Shown: positions 52,476 through 61,089, counted from the first letter of the stretch. The stretch: 64,000 nucleotides of DNA from Rhabdothermincola salaria (GCF_021246445.1 NZ_JAJQXW010000001.1:1754168-1818167), one strand, 5' to 3'. Translations and numbers: made by a program. The notes: a model not told the origin generated them from the sequence alone.

Positions 52476-53468
52476 TCAGGGTCCGGGGGGCACCGGTGTC
52501 ACCGCCGGCCGGCCCGACAGCACCTCCACCACGTTGCGGGTGCACAGCTCCACCATGTCGGCGCGGGCCGTGGTGGTGGCCGACCCCAGGTGCGGGGCCA
52601 GCACCACGTCGCCGCGGTCGAGCAGCCCCTGATGCACCACCGGCTCGGCCTCGTAGACGTCGAGCCCGGCGCCGGCGATGCGCCCCTCGTCCAGCGCCTG
52701 CACCAGGGCGGCTTCGTCGACGAGCGGCCCACGACCGGTGTTGACCAGCACCGCGGTGGACTTCATGCGGGCCAGGGCGTCGGCGTCGACCAGGTGGTGG
52801 CTGTCGGCGTTGAGCGGGGCGTGCAGCGACACGACATCGGCGGTGGCGAACAACTCGTCGAGGCCCACGTAGGTGACGCCGAGCTGCGCCTCGACGTCGG
52901 AGGGCACCCGCCGGCGGTTGTGGTAGCAGATCTCCATCCCGAACCCGGCGGCCCGGCGGGCCACGGCCCGGCCGATGGCCCCCATGCCGACGATGCCGAG
53001 CCGGCGCCCGGCCACCGGTTGACCGACCAGCTGACGGGGCGCCCACCCCGACCAGGCACCCGACCGCACCAGCCGCTCCCCCTCGCCGAGGCGGCGGGCG
53101 GTGGCCAGCAGCAGGGCCCAGGCCAGGTCGGCGGTGGCGTCGGTGAGCACCCCCGGGGTGTTGGTGACCTCCACACCCCGGGCCCGGGCGGCCGCCACGT
53201 CGACGTTGTCGAAGCCCACCGCGTAGTTGGCGACCACCCGCAGGCGCGGGGCGGCGTCGAGCAGGGCGCCGTCGATGCGGTCGCTGAGCATGCACACCAG
53301 GGCATCGGCGTCGGCCACCGCGGCGGCCAGCTCCGCGGCGTCGAGGGGCCGGTCGTCGGAGTTGGCCGTGACGGTGAGCCCGGCCGCCTCGAGCAGGGCC
53401 GTGCCGGGCTCGGGGAGCGGTCGGGTGACGTGGACGGTGCCGGAGAGCGACGGTGCGGGGCGATCCAT
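52476..53468 (-). CDS. D-2-hydroxyacid dehydrogenase (glyoxylate/hydroxypyruvate reductase-like)
   Basis: 330 residues. Nucleotide fold GIVGMGAIGRAVARRA, catalytic Arg in NTGRGPLVD, Glu in DVYEAEP and His in LAPHLGSATTTAR, the full triad. NYAVGFDNVDVAAARARGV is the substrate-side signature. It reduces 2-oxoacids such as glyoxylate with NAD(P)H. It stands on the strand of the B12 transporter operon but 47 nt below its last gene, so possible read-through only. Confidence 0.93.
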   Translation of the reverse strand: MDRPAPSLSGTVHVTRPLPEPGTALLEAAGLTVTANSDDRPLDAAELAAAVADADALVCMLSDRIDGALLDAAPRLRVVANYAVGFDNVDVAAARARGVEVTNTPGVLTDATADLAWALLLATARRLGEGERLVRSGAWSGWAPRQLVGQPVAGRRLGIVGMGAIGRAVARRAAGFGMEICYHNRRRVPSDVEAQLGVTYVGLDELFATADVVSLHAPLNADSHHLVDADALARMKSTAVLVNTGRGPLVDEAALVQALDEGRIAGAGLDVYEAEPVVHQGLLDRGDVVLAPHLGSATTTARADMVELCTRNVVEVLSGRPAVTPVPPGP

Positions 53469-53515
53469 GCCCCCACCGTCGCGCAACCGCCGACGGTGCC
53501 GGCGCCGGCGGGCGC

Positions 53516-54493
53516 TCAGGGCTCGTACGGCTCGCCGGGCCGGCCGCCCGCCGAGCTGCGCCGGCCGGAGCCACCGGCGGCCGGGTCCGGGTCCGGGTCC
53601 GGGTCCGGGTCCGGGCTCGCAGGGTCGTGGGGCGCGGCGGCGAAGGTGACGGCGGCGCCGAACGCAGCTCGTCGGGAGGCCCGTCGCAGGGCGGCGAGCA
53701 GGGGCCGGCCGGCGAGCACCAGGAACCCGGCGGTGAAGGCGGCGCGGGGGAGGTCGAACCCCAGCGAGGTGGCCAGGTGGAAGGCCCAGAAGCGCGACAG
53801 GTTCTCGCCCAGCCCGGCGCCGGTCACGAAGGAGATGGCGGTGTCGCCCCCGGTGACGAAGGGCCAGAACCACAGGTTGAGGATCAGCCCGTAGACGAGC
53901 GACGCCGCCGCCGCGTAGCCGGCCAGCATCGCCACCTCGGCCCGGCCTCGCAGGGGCGGCAGGCAGCCGGCGAAGAAGCCGATCCAGGCGGCGCCGAACA
54001 TCTGGAACGGCAGCCAGGGGCCCACCCCACCCGTGAGCAGGGCCGACACGAACAGCGTGAGGGCACCGAGGACGAAGCCGAACCCGCGCCCCAGCACCCG
54101 ACCCGCCGGCACCAGGAGGAAGAACACCGGCTCGAACCCGGCGACCCCGCCGCTCGGGAGCCGGAGGGCGGCGCCGCAGGCGGCCAGCACCCCGAGCAGG
54201 GCGATGGCCTTGGCGTCGAGGGAGCCCTCGGACAGCTCGGCCAGCACGATGGCCAACAGCAGCGGCAGGAGGGCCACGAAGAGCCAGGGCGCGTCGGCGC
54301 TGTGGGCGGTGCCGGCCGTCCCCGACGGGGCGGTGAGCAGCGGCCAGGTGAAGGCCACCAGGCCCAGCAGCGAAGCCGCCACCAACAGCGTCCAGGACCG
54401 CCAGCCGAGGCGCACGGCCTGCACCCGGCCGGGATGGCCGGTCGGCGCGGTCGTGGTCGGGATCGTGGTCGCGGTCGCGGTCGGTGCGCTCAT
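53516..54493 (-). CDS. ECF transporter S component (probably cobalamin-specific)
   Basis: 325 residues, about seven membrane segments (SWTLLVAASLLGLVAFTWPL, AVLAACGAALRLPSGG, and so on). The pattern GFEPVFFLLVPAGRVLG and FVLGALTLFVSALLTGG is seen in S components near B12 genes. The C-terminal tail is Asp/Pro repeats (DPDPDPDPDP) from a GGGTCC hexanucleotide repeat at about 53581-53612; length changes there would keep frame. Start overlaps the ATPase stop (ATGA). Cobalamin as the substrate is inferred from the riboswitch. Confidence 0.83.
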   Translation of the reverse strand: MSAPTATATTIPTTTAPTGHPGRVQAVRLGWRSWTLLVAASLLGLVAFTWPLLTAPSGTAGTAHSADAPWLFVALLPLLLAIVLAELSEGSLDAKAIALLGVLAACGAALRLPSGGVAGFEPVFFLLVPAGRVLGRGFGFVLGALTLFVSALLTGGVGPWLPFQMFGAAWIGFFAGCLPPLRGRAEVAMLAGYAAAASLVYGLILNLWFWPFVTGGDTAISFVTGAGLGENLSRFWAFHLATSLGFDLPRAAFTAGFLVLAGRPLLAALRRASRRAAFGAAVTFAAAPHDPASPDPDPDPDPDPAAGGSGRRSSAGGRPGEPYEP

Positions 54494-56118
54494 GCGGGTG
54501 CTCCCGCCCCGGCGGCGAGGGCGACGGTGACCTCGCCGACGGTGAGCCACGGCTCGGGGGCCATGACCTTGGCGACCTGCGGGGCGAAGACCGGCGAGTG
54601 CACGACGACCTCGCGTGCCGGGCCGTCGGCCACCACCTCGCCGTCGGCGAGGACGATGGCCCGGTCGGCGACCTCGGCCACCACCTCGACGTCGTGGGTG
54701 GCGATCACCACGCCGTGGCCGTCGTCGGCCAGCTGGCGGATGATGGCCACCAGGCGGCCCTTGGCCGCGTAGTCGAGGCCCCGGGTGGGCTCGTCGAGCA
54801 GCACCAGCGGTGGTTCGGGAGCCATGACCACGGCCAGGGCCAGGCCGAGCCGCTGCCCCTCGGAGAGGTCGCGGGGGTGGGCGTCGTCGGCCAGGTCCGG
54901 CACCAGGCGGTCGAGCAGGGACCGGGTGGTGCCGGGAGCCAGGCCGCCGTCGCGGTCGGTGGCCCGGCACTCGGCGGCGACGGTGTCGTGGTAGAGCAGC
55001 ACGCCGGCGTCCTGGGGCACCAGACCCGCCCGCCGCACCACCTCCTTGGCCGAGAGGCCGTGGGGGGCCGAGCCCTGCAGGTCGACGTCGCCCCCGTGGG
55101 GGGTGGCGAGGCCGACGAACTGCGACAGCAGCGTGGACTTGCCGGCCCCGTTGCGACCCATCAGGGCCACGACCTCTCCGGCGCGCACCTCGATCCCCAC
55201 GTCGCGCAGCGCCGTCAGAGGCCCATAGCCGGCGAAGAGCCCGCGGGCGCGCACCAACGCCGCGCCGGTCTCGGGGGCGCGGACGGGAGGCGTCACCCCG
55301 GCCAGCCGGGTGCGCAGGTCGCCGGCCCGGCGGCGAGCGTCGCGCACCGACAACGGCAGCGGCGACCAACCCGCCGCCCGCCCGAGGGCCACCACCGGGG
55401 GGACCACCGGCGACAGGGCCAACTCGGCGGCCGGGGGCCCGCTGCGCACGGCGCCACCCTGGCCGGGCCCGCCGAGCACGACCACCCGGTCGGCGTACTG
55501 GACGACCCGTTCGAGGCGGTGCTCGGCGACGAGGACGGTGACCCCGAGGTCGTGGACCAGGCGGGTGAGGGCGGCCAGCACCTCCTCGGCGGCGGCGGGG
55601 TCGAGGGCGGAGGTGGGTTCGTCGAGCACCAGCACGCGGGGCCCGGCGGTCATCACCGACCCGATGGCGACGCGCTGTTGCTGTCCTCCCGAGAGGGTGG
55701 CGAGGGGACGGGCCCGCAGCTCGTGCAAGCCGAGGAGGTCGAGCACGTCCTCGACCCGGCGGCGCATGACGTCGGGCGCCACTCCCAGGTTCTCCATGGC
55801 GTGGGCCAGCTCGTCCTCGACGATGTCGGTGACGAACCCGGCGGCCGGGTCCTGGCCGACCAGGCCGACGACGTCGGCCAACTCACGCGGGGGGAAGGCC
55901 TCGGTGGTGCGCCCGGCGACGGTGACGGTGCCGGTGAGCAGCCCGCCGGAGAAGCGCGGGACCAGGCCGTTGACGGCTCGCAGGAGCGTGGACTTGCCCG
56001 ACCCGGTGGGACCGATGACCAGGCACAGCTCGCCCTCGGGCACCTCGAAGGACACGTCGCGCAGCGTGGGGGACGCGGCCTCGGGATAGGTGAACGAGAC
56101 ACGGTCGAAGCAGATCAC
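54490..56118 (-). CDS. ECF transporter A component, two fused ABC ATPases
   Basis: 542 residues, two ABC domains in one chain. First: GPTGSGKSTLL, LSGGQQQRVA, VLVLDEPTSALD. Second: GRNGAGKSTLL, a signature reading LSEGQRLGLA, and LVLLDEPTRGLD. ECF transporters usually use two separate ATPases (A and A'); here they are fused. GTG start overlaps the T component stop (GTGA). Confidence 0.93.
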   Translation of the reverse strand: MICFDRVSFTYPEAASPTLRDVSFEVPEGELCLVIGPTGSGKSTLLRAVNGLVPRFSGGLLTGTVTVAGRTTEAFPPRELADVVGLVGQDPAAGFVTDIVEDELAHAMENLGVAPDVMRRRVEDVLDLLGLHELRARPLATLSGGQQQRVAIGSVMTAGPRVLVLDEPTSALDPAAAEEVLAALTRLVHDLGVTVLVAEHRLERVVQYADRVVVLGGPGQGGAVRSGPPAAELALSPVVPPVVALGRAAGWSPLPLSVRDARRRAGDLRTRLAGVTPPVRAPETGAALVRARGLFAGYGPLTALRDVGIEVRAGEVVALMGRNGAGKSTLLSQFVGLATPHGGDVDLQGSAPHGLSAKEVVRRAGLVPQDAGVLLYHDTVAAECRATDRDGGLAPGTTRSLLDRLVPDLADDAHPRDLSEGQRLGLALAVVMAPEPPLVLLDEPTRGLDYAAKGRLVAIIRQLADDGHGVVIATHDVEVVAEVADRAIVLADGEVVADGPAREVVVHSPVFAPQVAKVMAPEPWLTVGEVTVALAAGAGAPA

Positions 56119-57434
56119 GGTGCCGCCTCGGCCAGCGGGCCCGGGTCGGGGAGCTGGGTCGCCGAGCTCCGATCTCCGGTGGCCGGGGTCGCGCCGGCCG
56201 GGGAGGGGTCCGCGACGGCCGGCCCGAACGTGCCGCGTTCGGGCCCGCCGGAGCCAGCCGCGCCCTGGTCGGCGGCGGCGGGGTCGGCCGGGTCCGGGCG
56301 GCAGGGGGTCGTGGCGGGGGTGCGCTCGGCGGGGGGCAGGTCGTCCACGGTGGCCAGCGAGGGGGGCAGCGGGGTGAGCCAGGCGGGCAGCAGGCCGGCG
56401 AGCAGGCCGAGCGCGGCGAGCACCGGCAGCGTGGGCCACTCGAGGGGCTGCACGCTCGGTTCGAGGTCGGCGCCGGCCCGACCGGCCGCCACGACGCCGA
56501 GCACCATGATCAGCCCGGAGGCCGCGGTGGCCCACTCGGGGCCCGCCCACGGATCGGGGCGATACCGCGTGCGGGCCGAACGACGGCTGCCCGCCACGAG
56601 GGCGGCGGCCAACGAGGCCATGCCGACGGCGAGGGCGGGCACGCCGAGCACGAACGGCGTCGACGGGTCGAGCACCCCGTAGGACCCGACGGCGGCCAGG
56701 AGCAGGCCCGCCAGGGTGAGCGTGGCGGCCACCCGGCGAGCACCGACCGAGGCATCGCCCCGGCGTCCGTAGCCTCGGGCGTCCATGGAGGCGGCCAGGG
56801 CGATGGAGCGCTCGAGCGCCCCCTCGAGCACCGGCAGGGCCACGTCGCGCAGCACGGTCAGGCCCCGGCCGCCGCGACCACGCAGGCGCCGGGCGTCGCG
56901 GACCTGTCGGGCGGAGACGACCGCCTGGGGGGCGGTGGTGAGGGCGACCGAGACGGCCACGCCGGCCTCGTAGAGCACCGAGGGCAGGCTGCGCAGCAGG
57001 CGATAGGGGCTGCACAGCGAGGAGGCGGCGGCGAAGCAGGCGATGACCACGGCCAGCCGAAAGCCCTGGTAGAAGGCGCCGACCAGGGCTTCGAGGGTGA
57101 CCTCTCCCCCGAGGCTCACCCCGCCAGCCCAGGCGGGCAGGTCGACGGACGGGACGGCGAACAACGTCGTGCCGGGGAGGCGGTTCCCGAACAGGATCTG
57201 GAAGGCCAGCCGGATGACGATGACCAGCACACCGAGGCGCAGGGCGGCCGAGAAGGTGCGCGCCCACGGAGCGTCGCTGCGGCGGCTCACGACCACGAAG
57301 GCCACGACCGCCAGCAACAGGCCGAGCAGCAGCGGGTTGGTGGTGCGCAGCGCGGTGACCGCACCGCAGGCGGCCCACAGCCACCAGGCACCGGGGTGCA
57401 CGAAGCGCCGGTCGGTGCGGGCGCGGACCATCAC
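56115..57434 (-). CDS. ECF transporter T component (EcfT-like)
   Basis: 439 residues. About eight membrane segments; the coupling-helix region ARQVRDARRLRGRGGRG and SMDARGYGRRG contains the two Ala-Arg-Gly-like motifs that grip the ATPases. The last 90 residues are a Pro/Ala-rich cytoplasmic tail of unknown use. GTG at 57434 overlaps the upstream stop; an ATG at 57431 is possible. Confidence 0.88.
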   Translation of the reverse strand: MMVRARTDRRFVHPGAWWLWAACGAVTALRTTNPLLLGLLLAVVAFVVVSRRSDAPWARTFSAALRLGVLVIVIRLAFQILFGNRLPGTTLFAVPSVDLPAWAGGVSLGGEVTLEALVGAFYQGFRLAVVIACFAAASSLCSPYRLLRSLPSVLYEAGVAVSVALTTAPQAVVSARQVRDARRLRGRGGRGLTVLRDVALPVLEGALERSIALAASMDARGYGRRGDASVGARRVAATLTLAGLLLAAVGSYGVLDPSTPFVLGVPALAVGMASLAAALVAGSRRSARTRYRPDPWAGPEWATAASGLIMVLGVVAAGRAGADLEPSVQPLEWPTLPVLAALGLLAGLLPAWLTPLPPSLATVDDLPPAERTPATTPCRPDPADPAAADQGAAGSGGPERGTFGPAVADPSPAGATPATGDRSSATQLPDPGPLAEAAP

Positions 57435-58480
57435 CGGCGCGACCGGGCCCTCACGACGCCCGCCCCACCGATGACAGCGATGAGCACGACCGCGATCAGC
57501 ACGCCGATCCCGGCCCCGAGGCCGCCGGAGCCGGCCGACGAGGTGCCGGCGGCCAGCTCGGTGTCGGGCGGGGCGCCGTCGTCGTCGCGCGGGGTCGTCG
57601 TCGTGGTCTCGTCGGACCCGGCGGCCTCGTCGGCCCCGGTGTCGTCGGACGCAGTGTCGTCGTCGATCGGATCCACCACCTCACCGGTGTCGCGGTCGAT
57701 GGTGGCACCGGTCTCCGGATCGATGGTCGTGACCCGCGGGCCACGCGTCGGACCGGAGGTGTCGTCGGCCGCGGAGGGCGCCGGCGGGGCCGGCCTCGGG
57801 CTGTTCGACGGCCCCGGGGACGGCGTGGGGGCGGGTGCCGGAGCCGGGGCGGGTGCCGGAGCCGGGGCGGGCGCGGGCGCCGGTGGGGGGGCCGGCAGCG
57901 GCGGGAAGAGTGCCCGGGACGGGGCGATGCGCGGCGGCGGGTTGTGCCCCCCGTCGGGCCCGCTCACGAAGCGCCACCCCTCGATGTCGCCGTCGCGCAC
58001 ACGGCGCACGTGGGGGTTCCCCCCGCCGTAGACCCACGACCCCGAGGTGCCCGACCAGTACGACCAGTAGAGGTAGCCGTCGCCCGAGGGGGTGCCGCAC
58101 CCACTGGCGGGGTACCCGTCGAAGGCGCACAGCAGGCCGCTGTCCGCGTAGCGGGGGCGGGCCGTGCCCAGCACCGCAGCCCGATCGGCCCAGAGCTGGG
58201 CGCCGGTGGTGCCCTCGGCGACGACCAGACAGATGGCGTTGGCGGCGCTGACACCGCTGTCGACGACGACCACCACGCGGACGTGCCCGCCGGGCACCGA
58301 CCCACTGCAGCGGGTGGCCGCGGCCGCGGGGGTGGCGTCCAGCCCGGCGGCCACGGTCGCGGCCGACCCGCCGAACGCCAGGGTCAGCGCCAGCAGCAGG
58401 CCGGTCGGCACCCGGCGGACGCGGCTGCGGCGGGGCGCGACGGAGACGGGCACAGCGGCGACGGCGGGGACGTGTGACAC
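57431..58480 (-). CDS. secreted cobalamin-capture-type surface protein (DUF4430/transcobalamin-like)
   Basis: 349 residues. Signal peptide about 25-55 ending TPAAAAT. The domain 55-185 has RVVVVVDSGV, TTGAQLWADRAAV, CAFDGYPASGCG, GYLYWSYWSGTSG and GDIEGWRF, the layout of DUF4430/transcobalamin-like domains. A long Ala-Pro repeat linker (about 205-230) and an acidic Thr/Asp region lead to one membrane helix (LIAVVLIAVIGGAGVV) near the C-terminus. It probably captures the vitamin outside the membrane and passes it to the ECF transporter. First gene of the riboswitch-controlled operon, GTG start. Confidence 0.8.
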   Translation of the reverse strand: MSHVPAVAAVPVSVAPRRSRVRRVPTGLLLALTLAFGGSAATVAAGLDATPAAAATRCSGSVPGGHVRVVVVVDSGVSAANAICLVVAEGTTGAQLWADRAAVLGTARPRYADSGLLCAFDGYPASGCGTPSGDGYLYWSYWSGTSGSWVYGGGNPHVRRVRDGDIEGWRFVSGPDGGHNPPPRIAPSRALFPPLPAPPPAPAPAPAPAPAPAPAPAPTPSPGPSNSPRPAPPAPSAADDTSGPTRGPRVTTIDPETGATIDRDTGEVVDPIDDDTASDDTGADEAAGSDETTTTTPRDDDGAPPDTELAAGTSSAGSGGLGAGIGVLIAVVLIAVIGGAGVVRARSRR

Positions 58481-58594
58481 GAGGCGGATCCTGGCGACCC
58501 GGGTCGAAGGCCCCGTTCCCGGCGGTGCTGGGCACCTGTGTCCGGATCCCGGCCCCGCGACCCGCAGTCCGACGACGGGTTGATGGCGGAGCTT

Positions 58595-58715
58595 CCCTCG
58601 GTCGCGGGCATTCCGGCTCGTGCGTCACGGTCTGCACCGCTGACGCACCCACGGTTGCGGGACAGCGCCGGATTCACACCGGCTTCCCCCACGGCTTCGG
58701 GTTGCGTTGTGGGCC
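58595..58715 (-). ncRNA. cobalamin riboswitch
   Basis: On the minus strand the core runs GGGGAAGCCGGTGTGAATCC, then GGCGCTGTCCCGCAACCGTG (about 58688-58649), the near-invariant L4/L6-type core of B12 riboswitches. The B12 box follows as GAGCCGGAATGCCCGCGACC (58619-58600). It lies about 110 nt before the start of the surface protein gene. The tract between holds GGATCC twice (once over the AGGA ribosome site), so sequestration of the site is a likely mode of control. A possible promoter is TTGACG (58745-58740), 17 nt before TTGCGT (58722-58717). Confidence 0.88.
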
Positions 58716-58746
58716 CACGCAACCACACCCCCACCCCGACGTCAAT

Positions 58747-58930
58747 CAGACCGCCGCCCCGGCACCAGGCAGACCGCCGCCCCGGCACCAGGCAGACCGC
58801 CGCCCCGGCACCAGGCAGACCGCCGCCCCGGCACCAGGCCCACCGTCGCCCCGGCACCAGGCAGACCGCCGCCCCGGCACCAGGCAGACCGCCGCCCCGG
58901 CACCAGGCCCACCGTCGCCCTGGCGCCGGA
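58747..58930. repeat. 23-bp tandem repeat, eight units
   Basis: Unit CAGACCGCCGCCCCGGCACC plus AGG, starting at 58747, 58770, 58793, 58816, 58862 and 58885; two variant units opening CCCACCGTCGCC begin at 58839 and 58908. The order is AAAAB-AAB, so a block has been duplicated. It lies between the divergent promoters of the B12 operon and the DUF2236 gene. Confidence 0.95.
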
Positions 58931-58955
58931 CCCCGGAGATCGGCCCGGCGCTGCC

Positions 58956-58961
58956 TATCCT
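58956..58961 (+). promoter_or_regulatory. -10 element TATCCT, leaderless start
   Basis: TATCCT, then 7 nt, then the GTG at 58969, 26 bases after the tandem repeat ends. Confidence 0.6.
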
Positions 58962-58968
58962 CGCGGTC

Positions 58969-59982
58969 GTGGGCTCCATCCGGCCGTTTCCGGGGGTGTC
59001 GCTCCCCCGACACCTCGACCTCCGACCTCCGGCGCTGGGCTGGCCGGATTGGCCCGACCCCGTCGCCGCCGTCGATGCCGGTGTGGCCGAGGCCCGCCGC
59101 CGTCTCGCCGGATCGATGCGCCGCATGTTGGTGGGCGACGCCCCGCCTCCTCGCGACCGGCGCGTGGTCGGCGACGATCCCGGGATCTTCGGCCCCGACA
59201 GCGTCACCTGGCGCATCCACGCCGACGCCTCCATGTTCATCGGTGGGCTGCGGGCCCTGCTGCTGCAGACCCTTCATCCGCTGGCCATGGCCGGGGTGGC
59301 CGAGCACTCCGACTACCGCCACGACCCCATCGGGCGGCTGTGGCGCACCAGCGTGTACGTGGGCACCACCACCTACGGCACCACGGCCGAGGCCGAGGCG
59401 GCCGTGGCGATGGTGAAGCGGGTCCACGCCCGGGTGCGAGGCACCGCGCCGGACGGCCGGCCCTATGCGGCCAACGACCCCCACCTGCTCACCTGGGTCC
59501 ACCATGCCGAGGTCGACAGCTTCCTGGCCGCCTACCGCCGCTACGGGGCCGAACCGCTGTCGGACGCCGACGCCGACCGCTACGTCGACGAGATGGCGGT
59601 GCTGTGCGAGCTCTTCGACGCCGAGCCGGCCGCTCGCTCGGTGGCCGAGCTCGAGGCCTACTTCCACGCCGTCGGCCCGGAGCTGGGAGCCACCGCCGCC
59701 GCTCGCGAAGCCACCTGGTGGCTGATGGTCCCCCCGCTGCCGTGGCCGGCCCGGGCCGCCTACACGGTGGTGGCGCCGGCGGCGGTGGGGCTGCTGCCCC
59801 TCTGGGCCCGCCGGGCCCTCTGGCTCCCGACGGCCCCCGGCGTCGACCCGCTCGTCGTGCGGCCCGCGGCCCGGGCCCTCACGGCGTCACTGCGCTGGGT
59901 GATGGGCGGCCTCGCCGTCGACGACGCCCCCACCGAGGTCGAGGCTCCGACCTCCGACGACGCGTCGGCCGACGCCGCCTGA
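58969..59982 (+). CDS. DUF2236/MpaB-family oxygenase-like protein
   Basis: 337 residues. Family phrases are SVTWRIHADASMFIGGLRAL, HPLAMAGVAEHSDYRHDP, YVGTTTYGTTAEA, and DPHLLTWVHHAEVDSFL. The conserved His residues fit the heme-binding fold of the MpaB/rubber-oxygenase-like group. Substrate not known. The GTG at 58969 comes from the leaderless promoter; the longer frame would run through the tandem repeats and is rejected. Confidence 0.88.
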   Translation: MGSIRPFPGVSLPRHLDLRPPALGWPDWPDPVAAVDAGVAEARRRLAGSMRRMLVGDAPPPRDRRVVGDDPGIFGPDSVTWRIHADASMFIGGLRALLLQTLHPLAMAGVAEHSDYRHDPIGRLWRTSVYVGTTTYGTTAEAEAAVAMVKRVHARVRGTAPDGRPYAANDPHLLTWVHHAEVDSFLAAYRRYGAEPLSDADADRYVDEMAVLCELFDAEPAARSVAELEAYFHAVGPELGATAAAREATWWLMVPPLPWPARAAYTVVAPAAVGLLPLWARRALWLPTAPGVDPLVVRPAARALTASLRWVMGGLAVDDAPTEVEAPTSDDASADAA

Positions 59983-60047
59983 CGCACCCCCGGCCGGAGG
60001 ACGACCGCAGCCGGCTCGTTCCTGCGGAGATCCGCTGCCGCCCAGAC

Positions 60048-60099
60048 CGTTCTTGCATCGAATCGGCGTTGTATGGAGCGCCGCGTTCATGCAAGAACG
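60048..60099. repeat. 11-bp inverted-repeat element between convergent genes, copy 2
   Basis: CGTTCTTGCAT (60048-60058) and ATGCAAGAACG (60089-60099), loop of 30 nt, flanked on the right by a G-rich tract. It is the same element as at 38696-38745 in the opposite orientation, again between convergent genes. Confidence 0.92.
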
Positions 60100-60176
60100 C
60101 AAGGGGTCGGCGGGGGCGGGGGCAGGGGGAAGAGAGAGCCGCAGCTGTCTGGACCGCCTCCGGGGGAGGCTGCCGA

Positions 60177-60959
60177 TCAGATGCCGTAACCGCCGTCGAC
60201 GTCGAGCATCTGGCCGCTGATGAAGTCGGCGCGGTCAGAGGCCAGGAAGCAGACGGCCTCGGCGATGTCGAGGGCGTCACCGAACCGGCGCAGGGGGATG
60301 TTGCGGGTCGTGACCTCGAGGGCGGCCTCGTCGAGGTCTCCCGAGGCGATGAGGCGGGCGGCCATGCCGTCGGTGAGCATGCCCGGCCCCACGCAGTTGG
60401 CCCGGATCCCGAACCGGCCCTCCTCGGCGGCCAGGGCCCGCACGACGGCCTCGATGGCCCCCTTGGTGCCCGACGACAGCCCGTCTCGCACCGGGTAGCG
60501 GCGGGTGGCGGCGGTGGTGACGGCCACGATGCTGCCGGCGGCCTCGCGCAGCGCCGGGAGGGCGGCGTGGGCGAGGGTGAAGAAGGCGCCCGCCTCGGCC
60601 TCGAGCTGGGCCCGGTACTGCGCGGGGGGCACCTTCGAGAGGTGGATCTGGGGCACGTGGGGCCCGGCTGCGTGGACCAGCGTGTGCAGACCGCCGAAGC
60701 GCTCGACGACGTCGCCGAGCAGGCCGCCGACGGCGGCCTCGTCCACCAGGTCGACCCGGTGGGCGGCGACCTCGCCGCCGAGCCCGGTCAGCTCGTCGAC
60801 CAGCTGGCGGGCGACGTCGTCGTTCGAGCGGTAGGTGAACGCCACGGCGCTGCCCCGCTCCACCAGCATGCGGCAGATGGCGGCGCCGATGCCGCCGGTG
60901 CCGCCCGTGACCAGGGCAGCCCCGCGGCGCCCCTCGAAGTCCTTGGTTCCCACGTCCAT
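60177..60959 (-). CDS. short-chain dehydrogenase/reductase-like protein, catalytic Tyr missing
   Basis: 260 residues. NAD(P) motif TGGTGGIGAAICR (18-30) and the NAG-type AAGPHVPQ are present. The catalytic segment, usually YxxxK, reads SSGTKGAIE: the Tyr is Ser while Lys remains, and the preceding serine segment is VTTAATR. It may be inactive or use another mechanism, or be a regulatory paralogue. TAGACA 6 nt before the ATG could be a leaderless -10. Confidence 0.85.
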   Translation of the reverse strand: MDVGTKDFEGRRGAALVTGGTGGIGAAICRMLVERGSAVAFTYRSNDDVARQLVDELTGLGGEVAAHRVDLVDEAAVGGLLGDVVERFGGLHTLVHAAGPHVPQIHLSKVPPAQYRAQLEAEAGAFFTLAHAALPALREAAGSIVAVTTAATRRYPVRDGLSSGTKGAIEAVVRALAAEEGRFGIRANCVGPGMLTDGMAARLIASGDLDEAALEVTTRNIPLRRFGDALDIAEAVCFLASDRADFISGQMLDVDGGYGI

Positions 60960-60965
60960 GCCCAG

Positions 60966-60971
60966 TGTCTA
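60966..60971 (-). promoter_or_regulatory. -10-like TAGACA, leaderless start
   Basis: Minus-strand TAGACA is followed by 6 nt and the SDR ATG at 60959. The last base departs from TANNNT. Confidence 0.35.
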
Positions 60972-61089
60972 GTGCAGCGTGCTCGGGTGCCGGATCGGAC
61001 CGCGGCCCGTCGCCACCGGGCGTCTGTTGCGGCTCGTCCGCGCCGACGCGTCCGTCGGTCCCCCGCGGCACGCGATGACCAGTGGCCCT

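Noticed and set aside
58747-58930. CRISPR array
   Set aside because: The 23-bp units are directly adjacent with no spacers, and no cas genes are present.
58474-58968. N-terminal extension of the DUF2236 gene through the 23-bp repeats
   Set aside because: The repeat would code a Pro/Ala/Arg-rich peptide, and it overlaps the B12 riboswitch and its promoter. A leaderless start at 58969 fits the family.
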